Shown here: piece by piece, positions 11,715 through 23,614 of the stretch
Position numbering within the stretch: the first letter of the stretch is position 1
Layout of the letters: the number at the start of each line of letters is the position of its first letter
DNA from: Nemertoderma westbladi
Lineage: Eukaryota; Xenacoelomorpha; Nemertodermatida; Nemertodermatidae
DNA length: 61,393 bases
Assembly (NCBI GenBank): GCA_032718475.1
Contig: JAUCBJ010000106.1
Coordinates: 1 to 61,393, forward strand
Direction of reading: 5' to 3'
Notes under the pieces: model-generated
The model's database searches: none
Seen by the model: only the letters and a program-made list of their open reading frames with translations
Told to the model about the DNA's origin: nothing
Position numbers and translations under genes: made by a program

Positions 11715-13296
11715 CCCTATTAAACCCGGGGGGGGGGGGGGGGGGGTTCAATATGACCCCTCCCGTGGTTTTTTTATTATAATTCTGAAACAAACGCAGT
11801 TGGGATTCTGAAATTTTATGACTTTTCCTAAAAATCTATTGTCTTCCTAGTAGTGAAAACCGTTTTCAAAAATATTGGGTACTTTTCGAGTTATAGCACC
11901 ATTTTTTTTTATAGCACTTTTTTTGAGACGTTTTTTGAAAATTACATTTCATTAAATATGAATTGTAACATCTCTATTTTTGATTTACACCGGTTTTTTG
12001 GTGTTAGAAATTTGATGGAAGTCATATAAATTGATTTAGAAATTTCAAACTTGTTTTTTTCGGTGGGTGCCAAATTTTGGTGCCAGCACAAAATTTTGAA
12101 ATAAGTCAATTTTGTAAATCGATCGTTTGAAACATGTTATTTACGCAATTGGGGTTTTTTGGGTTTCTGGATTCGATAAAATATATACGAGCTGCAACAA
12201 GCGTATCAAACTTGTATTTTTCGGTGCTGTGTGCAAATTTTGGTGCTAGCACGAAATTTTGAAAATCCATTCAATAGATAAAATTGCTTGTGACAATTTA
12301 TTTCTTGCGTTTTAGAGGTAAATGGCTGTTCTGAATTCAATGGAAAATATAATTATCGAACTAGACATCTCAAACTTGTATTTTTGGATGTGGGTGCAAA
12401 ATGTGGTGCTAGCACCAAATTTTGAAAACCATCAAATATATCAATTGATTGTGTCACCTTGTTTCTTGCGTTATACGGGTTTGTGATGGTTCTGAATTCA
12501 ATGGAATCAGTAAAAATTTCATAAGTGTTCTCCAACTTTTATTTTTCGCCGGTGGGTGAAAATTGTTGTGCCAGCACCAAATTTTGAAGAATATGCAAAT
12601 TGATAAGTAGATAGTATCACCTTGTTTCTTGCGTTATACGGATTTATGAGGGTCCTGAATCCGATGGAATCAATAAAAACAACACTGGACATCGCAAACT
12701 TGTACTTTTTGGTGATGGGTACGAAATTTGGTGCTAGCACCAAAATTTGCCAAATTACGCCGAAAAATACAAGTAGCAATGATCTGGCATATTAGAAATG
12801 TATTCCTTTAGAATTAGAATCAGCGCCCTCGAAAACCTGAAAATGTGAATTTATAGCATCGTATAAGTGAATTAAAAATTTTGTGTTCTAACTGAAAAGT
12901 GCTGGTTACTTGTTTTTTTCATTTTTTTCTACCCAGAGAGGACTAAACAGCCATTTATATTAATCATATCATTTTTTAATATTTTCCAATGTATTTTGCA
13001 CCACAGAAAAGCTGTATTGAAAAATAATTAGCCGAAAATGTAACTTTCAAATTTGGTGAAAATTGTGCACTACTTGTAATTTTGGTGCTGCAATATAACC
13101 ACCCCAGTACATTTTTTCGAAAAATCGTGTCGGATTTTTTCGGTCGGATCCAGACAGGTGATACCTACGTACAAACAAAAAATCAGACGTTTTCGTAAAT
13201 ATTTGTAGATTTTAGAGGGGGGGGGGGGGTCATTATGACCCCCCCCCCCCCCCCCCCGGTATTTGTACAACATTTTATAGCCCGGTACTAATAGGG
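11715..13296. mobile_element. Non-autonomous piggyBac-type element
   Basis: TTAA flanks both ends (11711-11714 and 13297-13300). The element begins CCCTATTA and ends TAATAGGG. Such ends and TTAA duplications are the signature of piggyBac-type cut-and-paste transposons. The empty site can be read from sister array units, where the same position is continuous (GGGGGTTTTAAGGGGTGCTG). Long G-tracts lie just inside each end, with GGTCATTATGACC and C-tract hairpin material on the right. No transposase is present. The middle is a minisatellite with palindromic words. Confidence 0.8.
12060..12760. repeat. 160-bp internal minisatellite with palindromic core
   Basis: About five imperfect units of roughly 160 bp each carry a GGTGCTAGCACC or GGTGCCAGCACC core followed by AAATTTTGAAA (cores near 12,080, 12,240, 12,407, 12,566 and 12,730). 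Each also has a TTTCTTGCGTTATACGG block. The core is palindromic. The array lies inside the piggyBac-type element and does not code. Confidence 0.8.
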
Positions 13297-13443
13297 TTAA
13301 AGGTCGGTGATTTCATTTCTGATGCCAGTTTTTACTTTCATATAAATCTAGTCTGTTTGTCTGTCCGTCTTTCTGTCAGTCAGTCTGTCAACACTTAAAA
13401 AAGAATACAAACTATCTAACATTCTCGCTATGGGGGTTTTAAG

Positions 13444-13737
13444 TAAAGTAAAGTAAAAAAAGTAAAAGTAAATTTTCTTCGGCCGCTAGGACAGGGATTA
13501 CGCACAAAGTCTGACTGACGACTTATTTCCAGTGCGGTCCACCCAGAACTTTACTAGCCAGGGGAAACTCCAGTACTCATTTAGCTACCACTTAAGGATG
13601 CAAGGCAGAGGTGCACCCAGGCTGGTCCCTTTAATGCATTCGTGCCAAAACGAAAACTGCCCTGGCCCATGAGAGGATCGAAACCACGACCTACAGGAGA
13701 TGTGAATTCAATGCAACCACTACACAAAGGTGGAACC
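13444..13737 (-). repeat. tRNA-derived SINE, inserted in the tandem array
   Basis: Read on the minus strand, the element starts GGTTCCACCTTTGTGTAGTGG (A-box-like) with a B-box GGTTTCGATCC at 13685-13675. It ends in a T-rich run complementary to the GTAAAGTAAAG at 13444. TTAAG flanks both sides (13439-13443 and 13738-13742), a target duplication. A related copy occurs on the minus strand at about 58,980-59,135. Confidence 0.75.
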
Positions 13738-14246
13738 TTAAGGGGTGCTGATTTCATTTCTGATGTCAGTTTTCACGTTTACATAAATGTAGTCTGCCTT
13801 TCTGTTGGTCTATCGGTCTTTCTGTCAGTCAGTCTGTAAAACGTAATAAGAACACTAACTAACTAACATTCTCGCTATGGGGGTTTTAAGGGGTGCTGAA
13901 TTCATTTCTGATGTCATTTTTCACGTTTACATAAATCTAGTCTGTCTTTCTGTCAGTCAGTCTTTCGAAACTTAAAAAAGAATACAACCTATCTAACATT
14001 CTCGCTATGGGGGTTTTAAGGGGTGCTGATTTCATTTCTGATGTCAGTTTTCACGTTTACATAAATCTAGTCTGTCTTTCTCTCGGTCTGTCGGTCTTTC
14101 TGTCAGTCAGTGTGTAAAACATTAATAGAGAATACTACCTAACTAACATTCTCGCTGTGGGGGTTTTAAGGGGTGCTGATTTCATTTCTGATGTCATTTT
14201 TCACGTTTACATAAATCTAGTCTGTCTCTCTGTCGGTCTGTCGGTC

Positions 14247-15505
14247 TGTAAAAGCTTTTGTGGGATAACTGATACGTTTGCCTTTGCTGGCCAGTTCTCC
14301 CCCAGGCGCTGGAATACTCTAAAAAGGTTTTCTAACTGTATATATATTCCCCTCGCCCGCAAGGTACCTTTACAGGTGTTTTAACGGACATAAAAATCAT
14401 TCTGCTATATACGTGTTTTGGCGGACATGGTAAGGCAAAAAACTTGTAATGCACCAACTACCTTTCACAGCTTAGCCGTGATGATTCATATTACGACATC
14501 TAGCAGCTGGTTGCTGACATGGAAACAGCCATTGGACGCGTGGTTCTTTGTTTGGCTTGGGCCAATCAGGGCGGTTTTTCCTGTCGACGTGTAGCTTTTC
14601 TGCCGATCATAAGGAGAGTGTTCTGTCTTACTGTTTTACTTGTTACTTTGTTGTTATTGCTGTCTAAGCCAGAAACACCGGCCTTTTGGGAAGAACTCTA
14701 GTAAACTGCTTGAATTATCGAAAGTATAAACTGTTACCGAATCGAATCACAATTAATTAATCAATCAAATCGAAAGACAGCATTAACTCACTTAATTTAA
14801 TTGCATTAATCATATTGTTTGTACTGTTATTTTACCGTCAGTTATTAATTGTACCTATTTGTTGATGGAAATATTGCTATTTGGATAATACGGATAAATC
14901 ACCCAATTCCCAATTTTCTTGATAACACTACAGGTTAGAGAGACCGGCTATACATAACAATTGCGATTTATATTAATGTGGTGTGTATTGAATCCAATGT
15001 TATTTAGCAGACCCTACGTGAGTCAATTACTGCTCTCTTTATGTGTGATCAAATGTACTGACTGTCGGCAGAATAGTGTGTATGATTGTGATTGGTAACA
15101 AAGTATTTCCTAAAGAATACGCTTTATACTTTAATCATAAGCAGTATCGTTGCGTTTTAGTATAAGTCTTAGTTCTGTTTAAATAGATAAAGCGCCACGT
15201 CCTAAAGGAACTGTTAATATTTCCCGAAAGCCAATAATATCTGTCAGAGATTAATTATTAACGATCTATCGAATAATACAGTAAGTTTACACTGCAACCT
15301 TACACTGTAATAATACAATTCAAGCATCCGAATTCAGTCTCCCGGGTGTAGATCCATCGGGTGAATGATCGCGCATGGGCTGACTTCGGCTAATGTTTTG
15401 CGTATTAGCATAAAATATTGTCGTATGCTAAAGTGGTTTTAATTAACTAGAAGACATATAAATTTTGGCAGGTTAAACTGCTAAAGGTCTTCAAAAGCGC
15501 GAACA
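14247..15505 (+). repeat. 5' LTR
   Basis: 1259 bp, beginning TGTAAAAGCTTTTGTGGG and ending AAAAGCGCGAACA. It matches the 3' LTR except for about six differences seen by eye. Four of those are A here and G there, between 14442 and 14457. A 60-codon frame inside it is repeated in the other LTR and has no family signature. Confidence 0.95.
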
Positions 15506-17765
15506 GTAACAGTTTATAATCTTATTGCAGTAAGCAATAAGGTTGCAAGTGTAGGCATTAAATACAGTTTAATACTGTTCTGTCGAACAGTAACAGTTTA
15601 CAATCTTATTGCAGTAGGCAATAAGGTTGCAAAATACCGTAGTGACCGGTAAAACTGAACCGGTACTTTGTAGGTCAGTAGGCCTAACTGTCATCACCGG
15701 TACCGGTACTGCTGTACAAGTACATTTAGTATTATTCGATTTTGATTATTGTATACCGGTAGGCTGTTTAAGGGATTAGGGACTGTACACCCCTTGTTTC
15801 TTTTGGAGCTTACTTATTTCTGTCAGTTTTATTTCCTAGTAAGTTAATATTGAGCTGAAGACGTGTAAGTCTGCTCAGATTGTTCAGATAATTGTAGGCT
15901 GAGCTGCTGTCTGACTGTGGTTGGGTTTGGAGAGATTACGGCGTGTGTAGAGTTTGTCTGATAAAGTGCCGTTAGTAAGTTGGGGCAGTCATAACTGTAA
16001 GGTCAATCCCCTCTTAAAGAGTAAGTCGTACTACCGTGTTAGCACGCATACTAACTAACAGTTTCAGAGTCTGCATATACTGTAGTTTATTTAGGCTTGA
16101 TCGTAGTCTGTCAGTGTTTTAGCCTGTGTTTGTTTGTGTGGTCTGTTCAGGTACCGTAATAGTTATTACTCAAATATTTGTAGGCTGGATTGTTGTCTAG
16201 CTATTTTTTAGGTCTGAAGGGATTGCTGCGTGTGTAGAGTTGGTCTGATCAAGTGCCGTTAGTAAGTTGGGGCAGCCATATGCTGTAAGGACAATCCCCT
16301 CTTAAAGAGTAAGTCGTACTACCGTGTTAGCACGCATACTAACTAACAGTTTCAGAATCTGCACATACTGTAGTTTGTTTAGGCTTGATAGTAGTTTGCC
16401 AGCGTTTGGTTTGTATTTGTTTGAGTATTCTGTACGGGTAGCGTAATATTTATTATTCAGAGTTTATGCGATTATTCGCAACATTCATGTCCCCAAGTTT
16501 ATTCCTACAGTAATTGTGTTTGTTACACATACCGTTATAGTTAAATTAACTCCGGTACTACACGGGCTGCTTGGCGTAGGTAAAGACTGACGACTTTGTG
16601 CTTCGGTCACTCCAGCAGATGCCGTGGTTCTTTTAACTGTTCAAGTATATTTAACTACTGATTATTTGTTATACCGGTACTTGTACCTAATTTAGGGTTT
16701 AGTGTACAGTGCTATCCGAAGTAATTAGTGTAGGCAGTATATTTGTGTTGTAAAGTGGTTGATAGGCACATTCGTTAGCTCTATTAGCTTCTGGGTAGGA
16801 ACAATCCGTGATACATAACGTAGTACCTATAGCGATACGGTTATAGGTCGTCAGGCGGTGGTATTTTCCTATCTGGACAGTACAGTATATTTACTACTAC
16901 TTATTATTTCAAATACCGTAGTACCCTGTCCGTTGTAATAAACCGAATTCTAACCCTTTGTTAGACTGGTTTGTAGACTTCCTGTAAAATTACCCTAAAA
17001 AATTCGTACGTAATATTTTGTTGTGTTTAATTAGAGAATTAATCTCACCCGTATCGTAAGTAATTTGTAGTATTAAGTAACTTAGGTAAATTAGAATTAT
17101 CTGTTTTAGTGTCCAATAAATAGCACTCCACTGAGAGCGCACAGCTTCTGTGTAGTGACCCCCAGAAATAATAACATTTATTTCAAATATTGACAAAAAC
17201 CCATATAACGGGTATATAAATATTATAAATCAACTCAAACGATTTATAAATAGTAGGCCTGCCATACAACAACTAGGTCTCAATATCAGTTGGACTGCTG
17301 CTTAAATAACGGTAATAAAGTAAGTTAAAGTAACCAAGTAACCCTAAAATATTCAGAAATTCAATTATTCTAAAATAATTGACATACCGGTATTTACCAT
17401 AGGCTTATTATATTTATTTCTATAAATTTGTGCTGAAATCATACCGGTACTCTGTAATTAATTATAGTCCAGAATTATACTTATATACTATAAGTGTAGG
17501 CTGTATACCGGTATTCACGATAGGCCTATTATATATTTATATATATTTGTGCTAAAATTATATACCGGTACTCTGTGACAAATCTAGTCTGTAATAATAC
17601 TTATATATATATTATAAGCATACCGGTATTCTAATATATTATATATATATCACGCTACACTGAGTAGCAGCATCGGTAATTAATTATTAGGCTAACAGTG
17701 ATACTGAATTACTAGACTTGCTTTAACTGTAATATAGCAGTAGGCATTCAACTGTACAATCAAAC
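15506..17765 (+). other. Retrotransposon leader with two tandem duplications
   Basis: No coding frame is supported. An 84-bp duplication begins at the LTR junction (GTAACAGTTTATAATC at 15506 and a near copy at 15590). A second duplication of about 287 bp places AAGTGCCGTTAGTAAG at 15964 and again at 16251, with long near-identical flanks. I could not identify a tRNA primer-binding site next to the LTR. The segment also carries many ACCGGTA words. Confidence 0.7.
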
Positions 17766-20700
17766 ATGGCTGACACAAGGCAAACTCTGTCAGATAGTCT
17801 CCTAGAAACAACAGCCTGTTTCTCAGATCAAAGTGTAGAGAATCCCAGACCGAGGTCTGAAACCCCTCATACTGTAAGAAGGGCAACCCCTGCAGTGGTT
17901 GTGTCAGAACCTAGGTTGGTAGAAAAGATTTCGCAATTTGCGAAGTTAGTGAAGCGCCGTTGGTCTGCCATAGGCACTCGGGCCCAAGTCAAGCGGGATC
18001 AAGAAGAAGCTATAAAACAGCAGCAACCTCCTAGCCAAGAACCGGGTCCTCAGCGGTCCGATGGCTCCAGTAGTTCGGATACTGTTGAGCGGACGCCAGA
18101 ACGCGGAGCGAAGATGGCGGATACGGTTTATGATGGGCGGCCAGCCTGTGGGGAATCAACCGACGCCACTTCTTCTCGAGTGGAAAGTGAGGTGGAAAGC
18201 GAAGTGGAAAGTGAGGTGGAAAGCGAAGTGGAAAGCGAGGTGGAAAGCGAAGTGGAAAGCGAATTAACATCAGCAGAGAAGCCGCGAACTAGAGACGCTA
18301 TCGACATTTATTTGTCCGACTATCAGCGATTCCTAGGAGACGAAGAGTTGAGGAGACGGCTGTCTGGACTTTCCCCTAATAGTGAAGGAACCAAGCTTGT
18401 GTTGGACGCAATCGATGCCGAAATGTTAGCTGCAAACCAAGCTGAATGTGATGAAAAACTCCGCCTCATTAGAGTCCGAGAAGAACAAATAAAGAAAAGA
18501 AGGATAGAGGAACAAAAGGCGGCAGCTATGGCAGAAGTAGAAGCAGAAAGAAAGGCAGCAGCGGCAGAAGCAGAAGCAAAAGGAAGGGCAGCTATGGCAG
18601 AAGTAGAAGCAGAAAGAAAGGCAGCAGCGGCAGAAGCAGAAGCAAAAAGAAAGGCAGCGGCGGCAGAAGCAAAGGCGGAAAGGGCAGTGGCCGAAGCAGA
18701 ACGGAGAGCCGCTGAGCAGACTACCCAACTGGAGTTGGAAAATCTGCAAGAGACACAAGACAGTATAAATAAACAGTTTACTGCTAATCAAATGCAGATG
18801 ATGAGAAAAGCTACTCCCAAGCGCCAGGGATACACATCCTCGGAGGAAGGCGAGACCACCGATCCTGAAGGCGGAGGAAATAGATCTCGTCTAAACAGGC
18901 GTATAAAAACATCTTACCGTCACAAATTGCCTAATTTGCCCCCAGCTGTCAGAAGACAACTAGCTAGCACAGACTTAGGTAGTACAGAACCTACAGACCA
19001 AACCATTCAGGTCAAAAGACTACCTACAATAGTTGATGAGCCTGAAATAATTAGGCCTGTCGTTCCCCAAGTCACTTCTGTGCTAGAGACCCCTGCACTT
19101 CCAGAGCTTAACTCTAAATTCCCTTTACACAGCACTACACTGCCTGTACCCGATGGAACAGTCCATGCAAATACCCCTGTCCAGATAGCAGAGAGAGAAA
19201 TCAATAATTTGTCTCCCGTCGTCCCGCGTCAGCCCGCTACTATGTTGGCGACTCCCGCTTCGGCGGTTGAGTGGGTGGAAGAGGGACGGCGGGGGATGAA
19301 TCTCCTGCTAGGACAGATGCAGGAGACTGTCCACCAACTTAAGGGAACAGTGAGGGAAGGTAGAGCGGAGTTGCAAGAAGTGCAGCAAAGTATCGCGCTA
19401 GAACGCGATAAATTAGTCAATATACAAAAGGGCATACCAATACCCCCTGTAACATTGTGTCAACCCGTTAGGTCTGAAGTATTACATGCGCAAGGTGTGG
19501 AGCCTACACGCATCTATACTGCTAGTGAAGTTGAAACTCCTATAGCAAACCCTATTAAGGGTGATTATAGATCTGTTATTAATGATATTCCTTATCGACC
19601 TGATAATGATCCGAGAAATTTGTATACCGATAATTCGATATTAAATAACACGATGGCCCAGGAAAGCTTTACGCGTCAGATGGCTAGAACAGAAGCCCGC
19701 CAAGCGGTCAAAGTGGGAGAGATCGTCAAATTCAATGGAGATGAGATGAAATGGTTACCTTTCAACGAATATTACAAAGATAGCATACAGAACTCTGTAC
19801 TATCTAACGGAGAGAAACTTAGATTCCTCATCAAGTGCTTGGAAGGACCTCCCAAGTTAATGGCGTTAAAGTTTATTGGACATCCAGATGGATTAAGACA
19901 AGTTTGGGATACATTAAACATCAGGTATGGTAACAAGGATAACATAGCTAAGTATTTGTATACAAAATTAGTAGCCCCCCGACACTTCCTTAGTAGTGGG
20001 ATTATAGAGTTTTCCGATGAAATTCAAGAGATCTGTAGACAACTGGACTGGTTAGGTAAGTCGCATGAATATCAGAGTTCCATGGTTATTGGAGCCGTAG
20101 TCTCTACTTTACCAAAGGGTGGAGTATGTACGCGCTGGGACAAGAAAGTGTTGTACATGAATGAACAACAACGACGAAGTCCTACCATGGCTGATCTCAT
20201 GTCTTTCTTAGATAGTGAAGTAAAATTACAACTCATAAGGCAGGCCAGAGAGAAAACATCGGAAAATAAGGTAAGTGAGAAACCCGATTCTAGGAGAAGG
20301 ATAATACCAGTGTGTTATACTGACGACGGCGAAAGCCAAGCTTCTCAAGAAGAGGACAGCGGGAAAGACACCGAACGATCTTACTATGACAACAAGACCT
20401 ATAAAGACGTAAGTAAATACAAGTCTCGAACCAGTGACAGGAGAGAACAGGTAACAACAACTCCTCCTACGTCTCCTAAGAGAATTCACGGAAGAAAGCC
20501 CGAAGAAAGAACGAGAGTGCAGAACGTTAACCAAGTTAAGGTGAGTAACATCAAACCAAAATGTGCGCTGTGCGACGGGCCCCACCGTTTGAGTGCGTGT
20601 GCAGAATTCCTAAAGAAATCCATGGCAGATAGACGTGGAGTCCTGTGGGATAAACGGTTATGTTATAACTGTCTCAGACGCGGACACCAGCGGCGAACCT

Positions 20701-21989
20701 GTTACTCTGACGCAAGGTGTGCTAAGTGCGGCGCGAAACATCATAGCTTGTTGCACACGGAATTCGAACGAAACAACCCTAGTCAGGTAAGTGAGCCCAA
20801 ATCACATGTCCAATTCAGTGATGTGAACGACACTGACCAAAGTTCTGAGTGGGAAGGATTCTATACGGACGAATTCTCCGATGCCAACGAATCCTGTTAC
20901 CTAATAAATACCACAGTGTATCGAGCACTTACGGATGAAAAGGACACTGACGAGTTTACTCCAACTCCTTTTGACAAACAACCATCTTGGAAAGTTCCAA
21001 CTTCCAACATAGGAATAAGAGAATTTCCTGTAGTGCAAGTTCGAGTTCATGGTCCCAACAAGAGTTACATAGTGAACGCCCTACTTGACTCCGGCAGCAC
21101 AGGAACATTCATCGATCAAGAACTAGCCGAAGATATCTTTGCTGGACAACCCAAATTCCAAACTAAGTTGAATATGTCCGGAATTATGCAGGTTTGGAAA
21201 TCTACCATAACGGCAGATTACTATGTAGGTGCGTTGTCCACCCCCCAGGATAAATTAGGAGCACAAAGTATAAGGTCAGTAAAAATGGTGGCTATAAAGA
21301 ACTTCGCTACTACCCAAGCAGACCTTTATAATTGGGACGAGGACGAGTGCATCCAACATCTTGAGATACCTCGATTCCAAACCGATTATCCTGGAGTGCA
21401 AATACTCATCGGCCAAAACGCGCATGAGGCGCTCGAGCCATTAGAGAAACGGCCTGCTCAACCACAGCCACTACAAACCTATGCGGTAAGAACTAGAGTA
21501 GGTTGGTACTTCACTGGCCCTTCCCGTAGAACTCTCAAAGAGAGATTACCTCAACAACAGGTATACCAAGTAAAGGGGGAAGTGGAGAGCAGTGATGTGG
21601 ACGAACTAACTGAGGGAACACCATACTCCTCAGATAATGACGATATTAACTCCAATGAAGATCAATGGAGACATCGCCCCGAGATGATTAATCTAGCCGA
21701 CATCGCTTCCAGAGGAGCGACTCCTCAAGAACGGATAGATACTCCCGGCTGGTTAGGTGGACCCGACTCCCTAAGTAAAGAAGAAGATGAATGGCCTCCT
21801 CATCTTACCACGGCGGAGAGTAGACAGGCCAAGGGAGCGGAGAAAGTAACACGACAACCCAATCACCCAGCTGGTCGTTTATGTTTACTGGAAAGAGACC
21901 AAAAACTGTCCGGAAACTATGGAAGGCAAGATACTCTTCCTACGACCACTTCCCTAATCCGACAAATATCTAGGGACTCCATAACGTAA
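17766..21989 (+). CDS. BEL/Pao gag-protease polyprotein fused to a pol remnant
   Basis: A 1407-residue frame starting at ATG in good context. In order: an acidic repeat of ESEV units near residues 137-165, encoded by a 12-bp tandem repeat; an Ala/Glu/Lys coiled coil (about 225-330); a gag core of the DUF1759 type (about 650-820); Cys/His knuckles CALCDGPHRLSAC (about 932), CYNCLRRGHQRRTC (about 966) and CAKCGAKHHSLLH (about 985); and an aspartic protease with LLDSGSTGTF near 1107 and the VGWYFTGP block near 1245. Reverse transcriptase should follow, but the frame jumps to the segment that normally lies beyond RT/RNase H, with NLADIASRG (about 1309) and a WPPHLT end. This is an in-frame internal deletion. 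The product should assemble particles and cleave itself but cannot reverse-transcribe. Confidence 0.9.
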   Translation: MADTRQTLSDSLLETTACFSDQSVENPRPRSETPHTVRRATPAVVVSEPRLVEKISQFAKLVKRRWSAIGTRAQVKRDQEEAIKQQQPPSQEPGPQRSDGSSSSDTVERTPERGAKMADTVYDGRPACGESTDATSSRVESEVESEVESEVESEVESEVESEVESELTSAEKPRTRDAIDIYLSDYQRFLGDEELRRRLSGLSPNSEGTKLVLDAIDAEMLAANQAECDEKLRLIRVREEQIKKRRIEEQKAAAMAEVEAERKAAAAEAEAKGRAAMAEVEAERKAAAAEAEAKRKAAAAEAKAERAVAEAERRAAEQTTQLELENLQETQDSINKQFTANQMQMMRKATPKRQGYTSSEEGETTDPEGGGNRSRLNRRIKTSYRHKLPNLPPAVRRQLASTDLGSTEPTDQTIQVKRLPTIVDEPEIIRPVVPQVTSVLETPALPELNSKFPLHSTTLPVPDGTVHANTPVQIAEREINNLSPVVPRQPATMLATPASAVEWVEEGRRGMNLLLGQMQETVHQLKGTVREGRAELQEVQQSIALERDKLVNIQKGIPIPPVTLCQPVRSEVLHAQGVEPTRIYTASEVETPIANPIKGDYRSVINDIPYRPDNDPRNLYTDNSILNNTMAQESFTRQMARTEARQAVKVGEIVKFNGDEMKWLPFNEYYKDSIQNSVLSNGEKLRFLIKCLEGPPKLMALKFIGHPDGLRQVWDTLNIRYGNKDNIAKYLYTKLVAPRHFLSSGIIEFSDEIQEICRQLDWLGKSHEYQSSMVIGAVVSTLPKGGVCTRWDKKVLYMNEQQRRSPTMADLMSFLDSEVKLQLIRQAREKTSENKVSEKPDSRRRIIPVCYTDDGESQASQEEDSGKDTERSYYDNKTYKDVSKYKSRTSDRREQVTTTPPTSPKRIHGRKPEERTRVQNVNQVKVSNIKPKCALCDGPHRLSACAEFLKKSMADRRGVLWDKRLCYNCLRRGHQRRTCYSDARCAKCGAKHHSLLHTEFERNNPSQVSEPKSHVQFSDVNDTDQSSEWEGFYTDEFSDANESCYLINTTVYRALTDEKDTDEFTPTPFDKQPSWKVPTSNIGIREFPVVQVRVHGPNKSYIVNALLDSGSTGTFIDQELAEDIFAGQPKFQTKLNMSGIMQVWKSTITADYYVGALSTPQDKLGAQSIRSVKMVAIKNFATTQADLYNWDEDECIQHLEIPRFQTDYPGVQILIGQNAHEALEPLEKRPAQPQPLQTYAVRTRVGWYFTGPSRRTLKERLPQQQVYQVKGEVESSDVDELTEGTPYSSDNDDINSNEDQWRHRPEMINLADIASRGATPQERIDTPGWLGGPDSLSKEEDEWPPHLTTAESRQAKGAEKVTRQPNHPAGRLCLLERDQKLSGNYGRQDTLPTTTSLIRQISRDSIT

Positions 21990-23614
21990 TAACATATGGA
22001 GTGGGTGTGTGACTATATCATTTTATATTTGTTTTTATTTTATATTTATGTATGTATTATTATGTAATATTATTATAATCGTTTTCTTTAATTTTATTTG
22101 GTAGAATGTTATTTTAGGGATTATTTAGTAGATTAGTGCAATATATTAGTGTTTATTACGTACGTAATTATTTATAATATATATTTAGTGCGACGGCGAG
22201 AAATAATTATTTTTTCTCTTTCCTTACTGTCCGTATCATATTATAAATACGTGACTACAGTAAGATGAAATGTCCGTACTTATTAAAGTACAATAAAGCC
22301 ACTACTATATTTAAGTATTATTGGTAGGCAGAGTATTAGGAATGCAAAGTTCAGATCCTCGTGTCTCGGCTAAACCAAGCTCTGGGTAGACCTTGGAAAC
22401 GACTTGCCTCTTCACACTGACATTGCTTCGTGCGATATTGCTCTTCTACCTTATAACAAATAATACATATAGTAGCGTGATGTCCCTCTAACAGTAGCGT
22501 CAATCGCAAATAAATCTGTTAAACTTTTGACCATCTGTAATTCTAGTCGATTAAGATATCGTGGCACCCACCGATATACTTGAAAGACAAATTCTAGAAT
22601 CAGTGGTTAACGTCCCCAGACAAGTTCTGGAATAACTTGGTGCCCATCCTAAATATTAATTTAATATTTATTAAAATCTGTAAAATTCAGATCCGTTAAC
22701 AATTCTAGTCGATTAAGATATCGTAGCACTTACCGATACTCTTAAAAGACAAATTTTACAGAATTAAGGATCCTGAGTCCCCAGATATGCTCTGGAATAA
22801 AATTTATGTCAATTTAATATCAAATAATAAAATTCACGGGAATAAATTTAAATTCATATTCGAATGAATTTCATAAATTGTCATTTTGTGCAATTTATAA
22901 CATTCCCAAAATTCCAGTAATTAATAGATCATGGGAGCGGAGATTCATATTGAGTGTGCTAGAGTGTGAGAATCTCCAACATATAGTCAATAGCCGATAA
23001 AATTTATAAAATCATGCATAAAGAGGATATTGACAATTAAAGAATTACTATTAAATAACATCCCAGATCTGTATGCATGAGGATTGCCCTAATTCTACCG
23101 CTAGTTTTCCATAATGTCACCATGGCAACACCCACGCTAGAATTAGAAGCAAGTTAAAAGAACAATAAAAGGCTTGCCCCATTGCGTAGCATAAGAGTAT
23201 ACATAGCGCGCTATTAGTATCCAAGGATACATAGTAAATACGTGACATTCTGGAAGACACTGACTAACGGACAAATGGCATGCATGTGTGTAGTAAGTAA
23301 TGATTGTATGGAATTTGTGCGTTTATAGGTGAATGTTACTACTAAAGTGTGTTTACAGTAGCTAATCGCAATTGTAAAATAGCCCTAACTCTACCGAGAT
23401 AACCTCAAGTGGATTCAAGCTTTTGGGACGGACAGTGGTGGGACTTGTGCCGGTTATCGTTGTCGTGCTATTGCTACATGTTGGCGTAAACACTGCGACA
23501 GCGGTACATCGGCGCTGAGAAACCCACTGTCCGGGGGCAAAGCCTAGTAGGCAGCGACGCCCGCTTGCCTAAAATATTAACTCATATTGATATTAATAAA
23601 CTCAGATAACAGAT
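21990..23614 (+). other. Untranslated internal region of the LTR element
   Basis: No supported gene. Positions about 22,530-22,800 contain two imperfect copies of a block that includes ATTCTAGTCGATTAAGATATCGT and later GTCCCCAGA-TCTGGAATAA. Integrase would be expected here in a complete relative but is absent. Confidence 0.6.

Larger units (their letters stand above)
11560..14246. repeat. Degenerate tandem array of 130-150-bp CTGTC-rich units (with insertions)
   Basis: Units contain, in order, GGTGCTGATTTCATTTCTGATG, a TTCACGTTTACATAAATCTAG block, CTGTC/CGGTC runs, AAAAAGAATACAAACTA and ATTCTCGCTATGGGGGTTTTAA. Unit landmarks fall near 13311, 13752, 13901, 14031 and 14181, with 130-150 bp spacing where uninterrupted. 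The array is split by a piggyBac-type element, a SINE and the LTR retrotransposon. It resumes after 26242, partly inverted, and a lone inverted copy sits in the Polinton at about 45,990-46,080. Confidence 0.8.

Noticed and set aside
14519-14701. 60-codon frame inside the LTR
   Set aside because: It is duplicated with the LTR, is not continued by any domain and carries a substitution giving a stop in the other copy.
18426-18791. Cys/Phe-rich frame on the minus strand
   Set aside because: It is the reverse shadow of the Ala/Glu coiled-coil repeat in gag.
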